Source: Mayamaea pseudoterrestris | Lineage: Eukaryota > Bacillariophyta > Bacillariophyceae > Sellaphorales > Sellaphoraceae | Length of the DNA stretch: 64,000 nucleotides | Assembly: GCA_027923505.1 (NCBI GenBank) | Contig: BROI01000031.1 | Coordinates: 165,001-229,000, forward strand | Direction: 5' to 3' | Shown: piece by piece, positions 42,808 to 55,700 of the stretch | How the letters are laid out: each line of letters begins with the position of its first letter | Numbering within the stretch: the stretch's first letter is position 1 | Program-made: the position numbers and the translations under genes | Notes under the pieces: generated by a model | Told to the model about the DNA's origin: nothing | The model's database searches: none | What the model saw: only the letters and a program-made list of their open reading frames with translations

Positions 42808-43897
42808 ATGACTGGCTTCATACGTTATATTGTCGCAGTGCTTGCTGTTTCGCTGGCCTCGCCCTTCATGAAAGCTGCTGATGGCTTCGTACTGCAGCCT
42901 CTTTCCGACGCGAAACTTCGATCTGATTTGTCGTTCACAAAAGCAACAGCATCCGTCCATTCGAGCGGCAGCGCGCTTAGCAGCACAGGAAGCAACAGCC
43001 TCGTAGTCCAATTGACGGAAGAAATTTCTCAGGCAGCTTCGGTTTTTAATGAGATGCCAATGGAGGCCAAGAGCGAAGTATTCGTGGGTATTTGCGACTC
43101 CTTGATATCCGGGCGCGCTTGGAGCGTGCCAAAACCCATGCTTCCTTTACTGGATGCACGGCCAGGGACTAGGGACGATTATCTCGCTGAATACATTATG
43201 GATACCGTTTGTACTGGAGCAAGTCCTGCGCGAAATGCAGTTGGAGCCGGGCAGCTGGTTGGATGACGCGAAGAACGGCATGCTAACCTTACTGGAACGC
43301 CTTGGTGAGCCGGTGGTAAAGGGTGAGGACCCGAAGACTGGATGCGACACTTTGTTGGGTATAATACTCATGGCAAGAGGCGTGGCTGGTTTGCCGGATG
43401 ATTTGTTCTTGTCGGGCCTCTTGGGGAGGCCTTCAGATTTGCCACACGTCAAACTGAATCCTTTTTTGTCAAATGAGACGTCGCTGAACTTTAAAGTATG
43501 GAGTGATTTGGAGAATGACTTGGATCTTGGGTCGGAAACGACATTCTCGCTTCTGTGCCCTCCAAGCCACGGGCCTAAGTTACTTGGTGTGTATGATCTC
43601 ATCGTCATTCTTTCTAAAAATGGCAAAAGTATCGCTCGTCGTGGATTTCATGTTACGCTTGATGCAGAGGTTCAACTCAAGCCGGCATTTATACCTAATG
43701 GAACAATGCCTTATACTCATAACTTTTTGCTCAGTGCTGTTCCTCCAGATACATTTATTGAAGACTTGGATGGGTGGATTGTTGCAGGCGGACAAGATAT
43801 TGATGCTTTTTATGGACCTGCATCGGGAGCCAGGTGGACGCCGCAGAAATGGAAGCTCTTAGTTGAATCAATGCCACAACCAAACGCGGAATTGTGA
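42808..43897 (+). CDS. Plastid-targeted protein of unknown function
   Basis: Two exons, 42808-43087 and 43173-43897, joined over an 85-nt intron (GTATTT...GACTAG); 334 residues. Without this intron the frame breaks, and the splice restores one continuous frame. The N-terminus is a signal peptide (YIVAVLAVSLASPFMKAA) followed by DGFVLQP, a GF-type variant of the diatom plastid motif with Phe at the expected place. The mature part (EEISQAASVFNEMP, FVLEQVLREMQLEPGSWL, LLCPPSHGPKLLGVYDL) is helical then beta-rich and is not a family I know. Its stop lies 11 nt from the end of the minus-strand NTPase gene. Confidence 0.6.
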
Positions 43898-43908
43898 TGT
43901 TTGGCATT

Positions 43909-45208
43909 TCAACAGTTTGCGGGCAAATTAGGGAAACGATCAAACTTTAAGGTAACGTCTTTTGCTTCTGGCACCTCTGAGCCTTCTTTCAACTGAAACT
44001 CATGCGCTTCCTTTATCTCTCCATCTTCGCAATATGAAGTAAAGTGAAAGCGTCGAGTGGATTGCCCAACAGCTGCTCGTCCTATGCAGCCATTGCCTCT
44101 TATTTTCTTGCAAATTAAGATCCTTGTCTCCTGATTAACTATTCTTATACAGCAGTCCAGGAAGCTGGCCAAAACGGACAATCTGGCGTGGAGTTCCTAG
44201 ATTGCGATCAAGCTTGCGGATCGCCAGATTTAGGCTGTAGACGTATGGCAGCAGCTGCAACTTGACAGTCTGTGTCATGCATCCTTCATAAGTAGTAACC
44301 TTCGAAATGGTGCGCAGGGAAAATATCAAGAATCGATTTTGCAGCGTGACGAATGTGGTTTTCAAAAACTCGCCATATTTTGCAACTTGTGAATAATCTG
44401 TCTTCTGGTCCATCAACATATCCGCATCATCTATATTAAGTATAACCGAGCTGTTGCCAAGCCACTCCTTGATCTCCCATGGATCAAAGATGTAACCTTG
44501 CTCATAAAAGGTTTCAAAAGCTTGTTGCCGGTTGTTGCATTGGCCCGGATCAATGCTTGCTTCAAATGCAATTCGCCGGCAAAGTGCTTGCAATGGATTA
44601 GACTTTTCTTCGTCTCGCACAAACGAGTGCTCACTATAACTGATATAGAGTACAGAGACCGGCATATGTGGAAGGTTGATGCCACGATTAATTTTGTTCG
44701 CAATTTCTTTCAAACTTCTTGACTTTCCACCGCCTGTGCATCGTACAACTGCCATTGTGCGTGCTTCATCATAATATTTTGTTAGTTCCTTCCTTATCGT
44801 CGCAGTGATGTTGCTCATCCAATCAGGCTCACAAACGAAGTTGGCAGGTTCGGTTTCGTTTATAACGGGCGGAAGTATAAGCTCCACATTTTGTAGTGAG
44901 CTGTAGTCAAATGTTTTGCCTTGTTCAGCTGTTGCATGATTCGTCGTCTCTGGATGCTCGTCAATCATTGAGTAAACATGTCTGCTCGTCAGCCTGCGAA
45001 AGTTATTTATGCCGACAACATCTTTGGTGTCTTTGTCACGCAAACAAGCCAGCGCATTTATTGCTAAGAACCTCTGTAATGATTTGGTGCTTGTCATGTT
45101 CACATCGACAATTGTTCCATTGCTGGCTTGGCATGTTATCGATTTGGTTTCGAAACTGCTTTGAACGTTGTTCCAAATTGCGAGAGGGAATAACAAAGCC
45201 TCGCGCAT
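43909..45208 (-). CDS. P-loop NTPase, stramenopile crinkler-associated type (tentative)
   Basis: Two exons on the minus strand, 44151-45208 and 43909-44098, with a 52-nt GT-AG intron; 415 residues in one frame. ATG 45206-45208 follows an in-frame TAG. Walker A-like AVVRCTGGGKSRSLKEIA (near residue 155-172; Arg replaces the usual first Gly/Ala), Walker B-like SVILNIDDADML, and the pattern VLYISYSEHS...NPLQALCRRIAFEA. These resemble the ATPase module found in stramenopile crinkler-like proteins and related mobile-gene families, as I remember them; no database was searched. No nuclease domain is seen after it. A miniature terminal-repeat element sits 23 nt upstream of the ATG and displaces the promoter by 13.8 kb. 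The C-terminal exon is less certain. Confidence 0.55.
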
Positions 45209-45231
45209 ATTCAGCACAAACTAAGAGTGTA

Positions 45232-45415
45232 TGTCGTAAGTCAAATATACTGTGCTCCACACTGTAGGTAAAATATGGAATGCCACGGAATCGAACCATG
45301 GATAACCGGTTATACTACTCCTAATCATCCCACCCTACCTAGGATGCACCCCGTATATGACTACTGACCACAGACACTTGAGACGTTGAGTACCACGGGA
45401 TATCATATTCCGACA
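45232..45415 (-). repeat. Left terminal repeat of the TRIM-like element
   Basis: 184 bp; nearly identical to 58891-59074 (one difference noticed near position 60 of the repeat). It contains, on the minus strand, GGTTCGATTCC, a perfect tRNA T-loop / box B consensus. Confidence 0.85.
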
Positions 45416-45511
45416 CCCTCCTTACTCCACGATCTCACAGTGAAATGACTTCTGTAGCTACCCGCTACTCACAAGTCAAAGTTCGGCGCTGCCTGCGACT
45501 CGAACCCTGGC

Positions 45512-45708
45512 TGATCGATCCAGTAATGGAGATGCTATTATGCTTATTGTGACTATGATATTACAGCCGAGAAAGATCCATTCTCGGGATTGCGGGATCT
45601 CAAGAGTCTCTTGGAGGATTCGCATAGGTAGATCCGGGATCAGCTATCCCTTCTCATTGCGCTTCTTGTTGAAGTCGCAGTCGTGTCGCATAGAGTCTCG
45701 ATACGACA
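45512..45708 (-). repeat. Left terminal repeat (3' LTR) of the Gypsy element
   Basis: 197 bp; by eye the same sequence as 58664-58860. Confidence 0.85.
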
Positions 45709-48700
45709 CTCTCCCCAACTGGTGGAGACGTTTACGTCTCTTCTTGACAATCTTTGTTGTTGCTTCTACAATATAACATCGCGACAGCCATCGTCTTGAG
45801 AGGGCCTTATTTAAATGACTCTTCAATGCGCGAGCCTTAGGGAAATTTGCTCAAACCCGTTGCTTCTTGCAATTTTGCTCGTCAAGCTCGATATGGTTTC
45901 AATTTCCGTATGTTTACTCGGTTGGTTACCATCGGCGTCAACTGAAGGGTAACTGTGCCATTGGTATGGACTTGTGTAATGGTGTAAGGGCCGATCCATC
46001 GCTCTTTAAGCTTGTCGGGATCGGGAATCTTCATCAAGACTTGGTCTCCTTGCTTGTAATCGTACGTCAAACGTCGTCGATTTGCTTTAATCAATGCTTC
46101 ATTGATCGCTGCTTCTCGCTTGTTTGTTATGGCCATTATATCCGCTATCAACGGAATGTCGAGATACATGTCTCTTTGGAATACGACAGCGCCTGGTGAT
46201 AGATTGTTGAGCGCCTTGCTCGCTGCTGCTCGAGTCGCATGCATCGCAGTTGCAAACGCTTGTTCCACAAGCTCTGTTACGTCCATTATCGCCTGCGGCG
46301 GGTGAGCGTGCATTAAGGTACGTATCACGTTGGCAATGGTTTGGTGTACTCGCTCGCAAATTGCGTTTGCTGTTGGATTCTTTACAGAAGTTGGACGCGC
46401 AACGATTCCATTGGCGTCAAGTAAACGACGAAACTCGCCGCGAAACTCGTTCCCTCTATCATGGATGACTCGCATTGGCCGTGGATAGCGTGCAAGCCAA
46501 TTGTTTTCAAAGAGCTGCGCTATTCTAGCAGCAGTGCGTCGATCGTAACGTACAATCTCAACGAGGTTGGTTACGGGGTCAATCATGGTCAACGCTTGGA
46601 AGGAATACTTGATTCCTTGTAACTTAATTTTCCACGGTCCTATTAGATCTATTTGTACTTCGTACCATGGTGCTTCTCGCACATCTCTTTGTGGTAGTTT
46701 TGTCCGTAATGCTGTCCTCCAGCTTTGTACCTTTGGCATGCGTCGCATTTGCCGACGATCGCCTCAATCGTTCGCCTCAATTGAGGATGATGAAAGTGTT
46801 GATTTATTGTAGCATCGAGCCTTGTCATCCCTGTGTGCGACAGAGACGTATGATACCATTGTATCAAAGGTTCAAGCATATTGGTTGGTATACAGATGCG
46901 CCAGGCAACTGGATTGTCGGGTGGTTCATATACAATCAATTGAACGTCATCAAACGCTCGCCATTTGACTGCCACAATTTGCTCATTCTGAACAGCTTCT
47001 CTAAGCTCCAAGTCTTCGTCTTGGTACGCGCGTATTGTGTTATATGATAATGGATGATTTCCTTCGTCGTCAAACGATGGATGGAGCAAAAAGCAATCTG
47101 CAAGCTCGTCGTCTTCAAGTAGACTCGTAGCGGCATCGTCGCTCGTTGTTGTTGTTCCATTAAGCTCTAATGGATTAAGACTCGTGCTTGTATTCTCCCC
47201 AACTGGAGAGGATGTACGGTTCGTTGGTGTTCTAGACAAAGCGTCGGCGACGGTATTGTCTTCTCCTTTACAATAGAAGAATTGCGGACCGTATTCCTCC
47301 AAATACAGTCTCCATCGCAGGACGCGCTGCGTTTGGTAAGTGGTTAACTCGTGAGTTAAGTTTTTATGGTCTGTATGTATCTGTATTACTGCTCCGAGGA
47401 GCATCGACCGGAACGTTTTCAACGTTTCAACAATGGAGAGGATCTCCTTTTCAATCGTTGTATAATTGCGTTGCGCAGTCGTCAACTTGCGCGAGTAGTA
47501 AGCAACTGGCACGCCGCCTTGCTTTATTACCGCTCCCAGCTGGTAATCAGAGGCATCTGTCTCTATTACAAAGGGTAAATTGTGTCGCTTGCCACCATCG
47601 CTTTCATTTGCTCAAACGCCTGTTGATGCTCGTCGTTCCAAACGAACGTTTTCGCTCCAGTTAAATTCGTTAACGGAGCAAGTATATGCGAGCGCTTCGG
47701 CCACATTGTTCTGTAGTAAGTTACCAGTCCGATAAAGGATCGCAGCTGCGATATGTTCTTTGGTGCGTCCATATCAAGGATCGCTTGAATCTTCTTGCGC
47801 CATGGTTTCAATCCAACTGGAGTGAGCCAATAACCCAACCAGTCGGTCTCCTTGACCGCCCATTCACACTTGAGTGGATTGATTGTAAAACCAGCCTCCT
47901 CGAGGCGAGTTAACACTTGCTCAAGCAGGGCAAGATGGTCGTTCCAATTGTCGCTAAAGCAACCGACGTCGTCAAGGTACTTTTCAACAGCTTCAATTCC
48001 TTTCAATACTCGTTCCATTATCTCTTGCGATACGTCAGTCGCTTGTTTAACGCCCATCGGCATTCGTTTATAACGATACAAGCCAAACGGCGTTGCAATC
48101 GTGCAGAGCTTGCTGCTCTCTTCGTCCAGCTCGAACGTGTAGTATTGCATGCTTATATCAAGCTTCGTGAAGAACTCATATCCTTTGCGCTTCGCTAGGA
48201 TATCTTGTATCCTCGGCAGAGGATATACCTTGCGCTTGATTACTTTATTAAGCGCTCGAAAGTCGGAAACAAAACGTACGGTACCGTCCTTCTTGGGGAT
48301 TATAAATGTGGGCGCCGCCCACTCGCTGCGTCCGCATGGTTCAAGGACTCCAATCTTTACGAGTCGATCCAGTTCAGCTTTAAACGTTTTCTCATGTACC
48401 TTCGGCACCGGATAGTGTCGTTTGTGTACAGGGACGGCGTCCTTGTCAACTTCCAAATGAACTTGTTCGTTGGGGTAATGGCCAAGCTTGCCAGAAAATA
48501 GATCAGGAAACTTATTGAGTAGCTCCAACAAGTCTTGTCGTTGCTCGTCAGTCAAGTGAGTAGCCTTGGCGACAACTTCATCGATATTCGCCTTGTCGTA
48601 CTTGGCTGCTTGTATTTCTGTTGCAAACGCCTCTTCGTCTGCATCCTCGCTCAAGCCGAGCAAGTATCTATTGAGCAGCGCATCGCGCACTTGTTTAGGG

Positions 48701-49272
48701 CGTCGACCCATTTGATTGAGCTCTTCGGCTCGCATCATTGGAGCGACATCGTCGTCCCACTTGATAACGTTGTCATTAAAGTCAATGATGAATTTCAATT
48801 CCTGTAATAAACCTCGACCGATGATCATGTCGTATGAGACATCCTTTTCAAACACGTGTGCTTTAAAGTCGCCAATCCGTTTCGATTGCGATAAATCGGG
48901 CATCGCCGCACTTGTTATGGTAACGATTCGAGAGCTTTCTAGCCTTCCTGCCAGTGTGTCGGATATCGTACGTCCTGTACTGGTCGTGCTCACTGCCGGC
49001 GGGAGAAGTCGCTGATTGATCCAAGAAGAAGTGGAACCTGAATCAAGGAGCGCAGTTAAATGTCGTTTAACTGGATGCCCGTTAACCTTGCCTACAACGA
49101 GTAGTACAACAGGCACGTAGTCATCAACGTTCTCGTTATTGTTATTATTGCTATCCTCAGCGTTCATCTGGTCGTCGCCAGTGCTATTAGACGCGATCTC
49201 GTCATCCTCAATACCGAAATCACCGATATAATGGTTGTCGTCCTCCTTCTTCTCCTCCTCGTGCTCGCCGAC

Positions 49273-49661
49273 AGTGAAGAATGCTTGATGCAATCTACTT
49301 GAGTACGATGAAAGGAGATGCTTTGTGAAATGCAACTGTTGCTTTATAGTGTTATGGACCAACCAGACTATCAGATTGTGAGCGAGATTTGAGCGAACAA
49401 GTTGCAAAACCATCGCCCGAGGCGTTGGGCGAAAACTACAGTTATGCATGCCAAACGGATTGCCTCAACTGATTCCCTATGTAATAATAGACCGTTTGAC
49501 AGTGTAACCATGCTTGCGAGAGGTTGGGGCATGCCTTTACTAGCAAGGCGTTGCCATGGTGAAGCAAGCAACATGAAGAACATTCCGACCACACATGATG
49601 GGTGTCGAAACGGACCCGGAGTACCGGAGAGATATGAACCCGATCCGAAGATACCTTAACT
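49273..49661 (-). repeat. Left terminal repeat of the innermost Copia
   Basis: 389 bp, identical by eye to 57200-57588. Confidence 0.9.
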
Positions 49662-49757
49662 CGCCCTTGCGCTTGAATGCAGGCAAATAGGAACGGGAAT
49701 GTAAAATGTAGTTATTTGAATGTAGAGGTGTAGTGATGTAGAAGAAGCAGCAGGAGC

Positions 49758-52700
49758 TTAATTGTGTTGGACGCTTCTGCGGTTCTTGAGGAACACATCC
49801 TTGGAGAGACCCTTGGTGAGGTAGTCTGCCAGCTGATCGGCTGACTTAACCATGCAGATAGAGAATTCGCCTTGCTCATGGTGGCGCCAAAACCAATGGA
49901 ACTTGACCAACATGTGCTTGGTGCGGTTGGTGAGGCGCTTATTGACGGCAAGGTAGAAGGCGCCTTGGTTATCCTGGTAGGCACGAGCGCTCACGCAAGT
50001 TGCTGTAGGACTGGGAAGGCGGAGGGTCTGAAGGACTTCCATAAGGATGCGCTTGAGAGGGAGAAGGGCTTTAAGACCAAGGGAGAGTGCACAGTACTCG
50101 GCTTCCAGAGTTGAAAGGGCAATCTCGGTCTGTAGCTGGGATTTCCAAACAAGCGGGCAGCTACCGAGAAGAATGATGTAGCCTGTACGAGAGCGGACTG
50201 CTGTTGCAGAATGGTCGGGTTCCTGTTTATACAAACCAGCATAGTCGGCATCTGTATATAGATCAAGATTGAAGGAACCATTTGGCTTCATGACGGTGCC
50301 AATGGTGCGGGATCCCTTGAGGTAACGGACAATCGTTTTAACAGCTCTCGCATGAGTCTGCTTGGGACCGTGGTTGAAACGTGCCACTTGACTGACGGCG
50401 TAGGCAATGTCCGGGCGGGTATTGATGGCAAGATAGAGGAGCATGCCAACAACAGAAGGGTAGGACCAGCTTTCTTGCATGTAGGCTCCGTCGGGGTCGG
50501 TGCCAAGGGCAAGCTGGGTAGCAGGGACACTGTTGGGGTTGGACTCGGCAAGGCCAGTGGCAGTGATAATCTTGTCAATCAATCCTTGTTGGGTGAGAGT
50601 GTAGGTCCCTTTAGCATCATCACGTACAAGCTTGATGCCAAGGTACTCGCAAAGGGAGTCTTCCTGAGTGAGTTCAAGACCAAGGGACCGGAGCTTTGCA
50701 ACAAAGTCGTTGACAACCTTAGGAGTCTTGCCAATGATAGCTAAATCGTCCACATAGCACCCACACACTAGACCAAGGCCAAAGAACAAGCATTGGTCAA
50801 AGGAGCTTTGTATGAGACCAAGGCTTTTCAAGGCGCTGCACAGGTGTTGAAACCAGAGTCGGGGTGCAACGGACAAGCCGTAGAGGCTCTTCTTGAGGCG
50901 CAGGCAGTGGTTGGGGCCTTTGGTTGAGTTGAAACCTCGAGGAATGTGAATCCAAACTGGCTTATCCAACTCAGCTTGGACAAAGGCACTTGCAAAGTCG
51001 ACGGTGCAGGCATGCCAGTCAAGGGTCAGGGCAAACACTAGGAGGAGGCGAATGGTAGACCAGGCCACAACCGGGGCAAAGGTGTCAAATGAGCCTTCCT
51101 CAAGGTCACCACGGACACAGAAGCGAGCTTTGTATTTCTTGATTGTGCCATCGGGTGAACGCTTGCGGCGGAAGACCCAGGTGCCGGGGATGATCCTGCT
51201 CTTGGCCTCAGACTTGGGGACTTCAATCCATGTGCCTTTTGACTGTAGGGATGTGATTTCTCCTTCTGCAGCCTTGAGCCAGTGATCTCGGTGAGATACA
51301 TCGCACATTGCCTCATCCCAGGAAAGGGTATCAGGGTCAGAGGCAGCAGCTTTGTAAATGGCTGGCGCTGGGATGCGGAAGGCGGAATACAGGGAGGCAA
51401 AATGGGCATACTCAGCCACTTTTTCAGTGTAGGCGAACATGGCTGGAAGGCCAAGGCGCGGGTAGGTAAGTCGATCGGGTTGAACGCCAAAATTGGAGCG
51501 ACTAGAGCGTCTTGGTTCATGCTGTGTAGCTGGAGCCGGCGGAGGTGCAGGTGACGACGGAGGTGCGGATTCGTTCGCCCTTGGGTCGTGCAAAATGGGA
51601 GAGGGCGCCCTTGTTGGAGGCGGACTAGGCGCCCTTGCAGGAGGAGGACTAGGCGCCCTTGGAGGAGGCGAACTTGGCGCCCTTGTAGGAGGAGGACTGG
51701 GCGCTCTTGGTACCGCTAGCGTAGCTGGCGCCGGTGCTGGCGGGAGCTGTGCCCAGGTTGGCTCAGGAGGAGGAGGAATGGGAAGGACGCGAGGGGGACT
51801 GTTGCGTTCGAAGGCATTCTGTACCCTGTCGATCCTTTGACTTGCAGCTTCAGTAATGGGAGGTGTAGCATCATCCGGTGTTGCAGGCAGAGACTCGGGT
51901 TCGTCGGTTGGAATGTACTGGTAGGCGCTTTCGCCAAACATCTTGTCCCAGGCTGGGGTGTTGAAGTCAGGCAAACTGGACGGTTCCGAGGTAACTGTAG
52001 CAAACCAGTCATCAAAGACAACATGGAACTGTGGCGTAATAGCTCCTGTTGCAGGATTTAGGACCAAAGGGACAGAGCTGGCGTGACTGTCGCTCATACC
52101 CATGAAGATGCAGCGCTTGGAGCGGGGTGACCACCTTGGAAGCTTCTGGCCATCAGAAAGGCGCTTTTCAAGGACATACACTGGGCATCCCCATACATGG
52201 AGGTCATGGAACTTGGCTTGAGGCCAGCGAGTCCTGGTAAAGAGGTCATGGGGACTCACACCGCTTTGCAGGTCTGGCATCTTGTTCCAAAGGAAGACGG
52301 CGTAGCTGCAGGCCATGGGCCACAGATTAGGATCAGAGACTTCACTCCAGTGGATGGAGGCATGCAGCATCATAGCACGCGAGATGCTCATGATTGTTTG
52401 GATACTGCGCTCTGCAATGCCATTGTGATGGTGGGCTCCAGTGCCAGCAAACCTGCTAACTTGAGCAAAGGTGGACAAATGCTGCGCAAATGCTTGGGAG
52501 GTAAAGGCTCTTCCATTGTCTGAAAGATACTCTTGAGGAAGGACTCCAAAGTCACGGCATTTGAGCTCAAAGGCCTCCTTGGCTGCAAGCGTTTCGTCAG
52601 AATTGAGGTGCTTCTGGAACTCAATGTGGACAAAGCCAGTAGCATGATCCACAAAGATGCAACCACCACTGAAGAGCTCAGTTTCTTGAGACTTGCCTCT

Positions 52701-55700
52701 AGAGTTGAATAGGCGGCCTTTTGTAGAGCAAATGAAGTGGTCCACACTGACGCGCTGCCCTGGAAACAGATTGTCGCGCCGTAGGACACCCGCTCGGTCT
52801 TTAACTGCTTGAGACTGAATGCCTGGGGTTGCGCGGACCTTTTGCTTGGCATATTGACAGGCAGCACACATTGGAGGGTGAATGATGCGGGAGCTAAGGG
52901 CATGGAGCCTGCGCTGGGCCTCTGAATGGGAGAGGGTGCCACTGCGCATCAGGAACTGGATCCGGTTGAAGGCGAGATGGCCAAGGCGGAAATGCCATCT
53001 AAGGAGCTCCTTTTCAGACTCACTGAGGTTCTTGTTGATGTTTGAAAGGACGGAAGGAGCTGGGGTGACTGCAAGGCAATATGGAGAGCCTGGGGCACTT
53101 GGCGCGCCAGATGGTGGAGAAGAAGGCGGATCATGGTCTCGAGGGCCTTGTGGAGAACCAGGAGATGAGCCACTTGAGCCTCCTTCGCCTTGTGATTGGT
53201 CAGAAGGTGAGCTTGGCGCTGGACCAGGTGGAGGGCCAGGTGTTCCAGGATCGATGTAAAAGGCATTTGGGCCAGAATCATTGTCAATGGCGTAGGCAGT
53301 GGGCAAGTTTGAATCAGGATCCACCAAGACTTCAATCCCATTGTTGGTAATGGATCCATCCTCATGCGTGGTAGACTTGGTTCCACTTAGGTAGATAGCA
53401 TGCTCATCTCCATATATGAATTCCTCTGGGTATTGCTGCAGCAAGTTGGAGGTACTGAGCAACCGAACCTTTCCAGTAGGAACGTAATATGCAGGGAGTT
53501 TGAGGGTGCGCCGCATGCCTCCATTGTCAAGGAAGGTCCAGGCAACACATCCCCTGCCTGCAATGCGACCAGGTTGAAACAATCCATTGATAAATGCTCC
53601 CTCAGGAGGCGTTTCAATTGGACCAACAAAGTCAGAGCGGCATGGAGAAAGGGAGATGCTGGCGCCTGAATCCCAAATCACTTTGAACTGCTCTTCTTTA
53701 GCCTTGGGCTTAGAGTCAATGAAGTTAGGATTGCGGCGGATGGCTGCCAATGTCTGACGGATCCAGTCGGGCAATGCCTCTCGCTCAGAGGAGGAAAGGC
53801 TCAAGACGTAGGCAGAAGCAAGATAGCTAATGGGAGGGACGTGAACGGCGTCTGGTGATGGACTTGGCAGATGGCTTGGTCTCGTGCTGGGTTGACAAGT
53901 ATTCCCCCGTTTAGGATCACGGGAGGGGCTGCGAGACTGGTCTCTTCCAAGGGACTTGCCTTTACGGGAACGGCCTCGGCCTCGGCCTCGGCGGCCTCGA
54001 CGGCGGGATTTAGGGACTTGAGGGACTGGAAGAGGCGGCGGAGGAGGAGGAGCCACAGCAACACAGCGGTCGCACTTGTTGCGGCGCTGGCGGCGGCGGC
54101 GCTTGTTGCGGGGAGAGGCAGGTACATACCGAGGATATTGAGGATCCACATGGCCAATCATTGCATTTGGATCCAGGAGTGCCCGTTGAAGGTGTAAAGG
54201 GACAGTCGCAGGCCTCGCATGGCATCTTCCCCCGTTGGCAGGCCAGTAGGAGAGCCAGTAGGCAAAGTGCCGAGCAAACCACCGTGTGAGGCGCCGGTCA
54301 AAATGATCCATCAAAAGGAAGGCTTCCCACCAGACAGACCTTTGAATACCTCGCCAGGCAGTGCGACTCAAGGCGCGGTAGGCACGGTAAGGCAGGAGGA
54401 GGCGCCGCAAGTATGGGGCAGGTTGGCATCCAAGTAGGCCTCGACGAAGGCGGCGGTAGGCGGCGCGGTACCAGCAGCCGAGGAGAACCAATCCAGCAAG
54501 GAGGAACCACAAAATGAAAGGTTCAATGAGCTCCCAGTGCATCCAGTAGAAGAAGAGGGTGGCATGCACAAGGGAGAGGCTGGAGCTGGCGAGCTCAAGG
54601 AGCGAGGAGGCCAGAAGGGTGACGGCAGGCACAGGCACACCAATGGCTTCCTTAAACCGAGAGGCAGTCTCCTGAAGGTGAATGGTGGCGGTAGGCAAGG
54701 CAGGCTCAGGAACTGGGGTGAACACGGGCGGAAACCACTCATAAACTTGGCTGAGTGTAGGGCTTGGAGCTGGGGTCACAGCAGGGCGGAGAGCGACAAA
54801 CGGGGCAAATGCATCAGCCTTGGGAGCACACAGGCTCAAAAGGAGCAAGGTACCAACAGCAATCTTGGCAGACTTGGGGAACCGAGAGGGACTGCTGTGG
54901 GACCGAGCAGGGCGCTTTGCCTTGTTGGTGCTGGGAACGGTGGAGGCACTGTGAGTGGAGGCACTGTGACCGGATTCACTGTCAGATCCCCCGTCAAGGG
55001 TCAAATCCACAACCGTTTCAGTTAAATCAATGACAGTAGGAGCTGCAGCCACGGGAGGAGGAACTGTAGGAGGGCCATCAGGAATGATGCGAGGAGGCGC
55101 CACCCAACGGTTCACAAGTGGGGCAGCAACTGGGACAGTGGCAGGATCAGGCGACGGGGCAGACCAGCGCTTTTGGAACTCAACTTGCGCCAGGTTAACA
55201 TAAGGGACCACCCACTCATTGGGATCATGCACATTTGCAAGGTTTGCCTGATGAGTAGGAGGCTCCTTGGGTGGGTTCTTCATGGTGCGCGTGTCCTTGT
55301 GCTCCTTGGTGCAATGGGTGCCATACCGAGTGCAATAGCCACACCAGAGCTTGGAGTCCTGGTTGGAGGAGGAACGGCCCTTTTTGCCGTTGGAGGAGCG
55401 GTTGTTGTTGCCTTTGTTGCCCTTGCCATTATTGTTCTGACGGGAGGAGTTGCCTTTGCCTTGGTTGCCTTGATTGCCTCGACCAGAACCAGAATGGGAG
55501 GGCTTGCTGGGTCCACCGGAGCCACCACCGTTGGAACCACCATCCTTCTTCGGGTTGAAATGCTCATCCTTTTTGGGGCAGTCGGCAATTTGGTGCGCCA
55601 TGGAACCGCATACAAAACAGCCGCGCTGGGCAAGGGTGGAGCGGGAGGAGCTCTGGGACTTGGTATTGAGCTCGAGGAGATTGGCTTGGGGAACCCGCGA

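Noticed and set aside
43088-43172. Frameshifted pseudogene at the plastid unknown (42808-43897)
   Set aside because: A normal-sized GT-AG intron of 85 nt explains the frame change and gives one continuous 334-residue protein.
45270-45310. Possible tRNA gene on the minus strand (GGTTCGATTCC T-loop)
   Set aside because: No matching 5' acceptor strand or convincing D-arm, and the same sequence occurs in both terminal repeats of the TRIM-like element.
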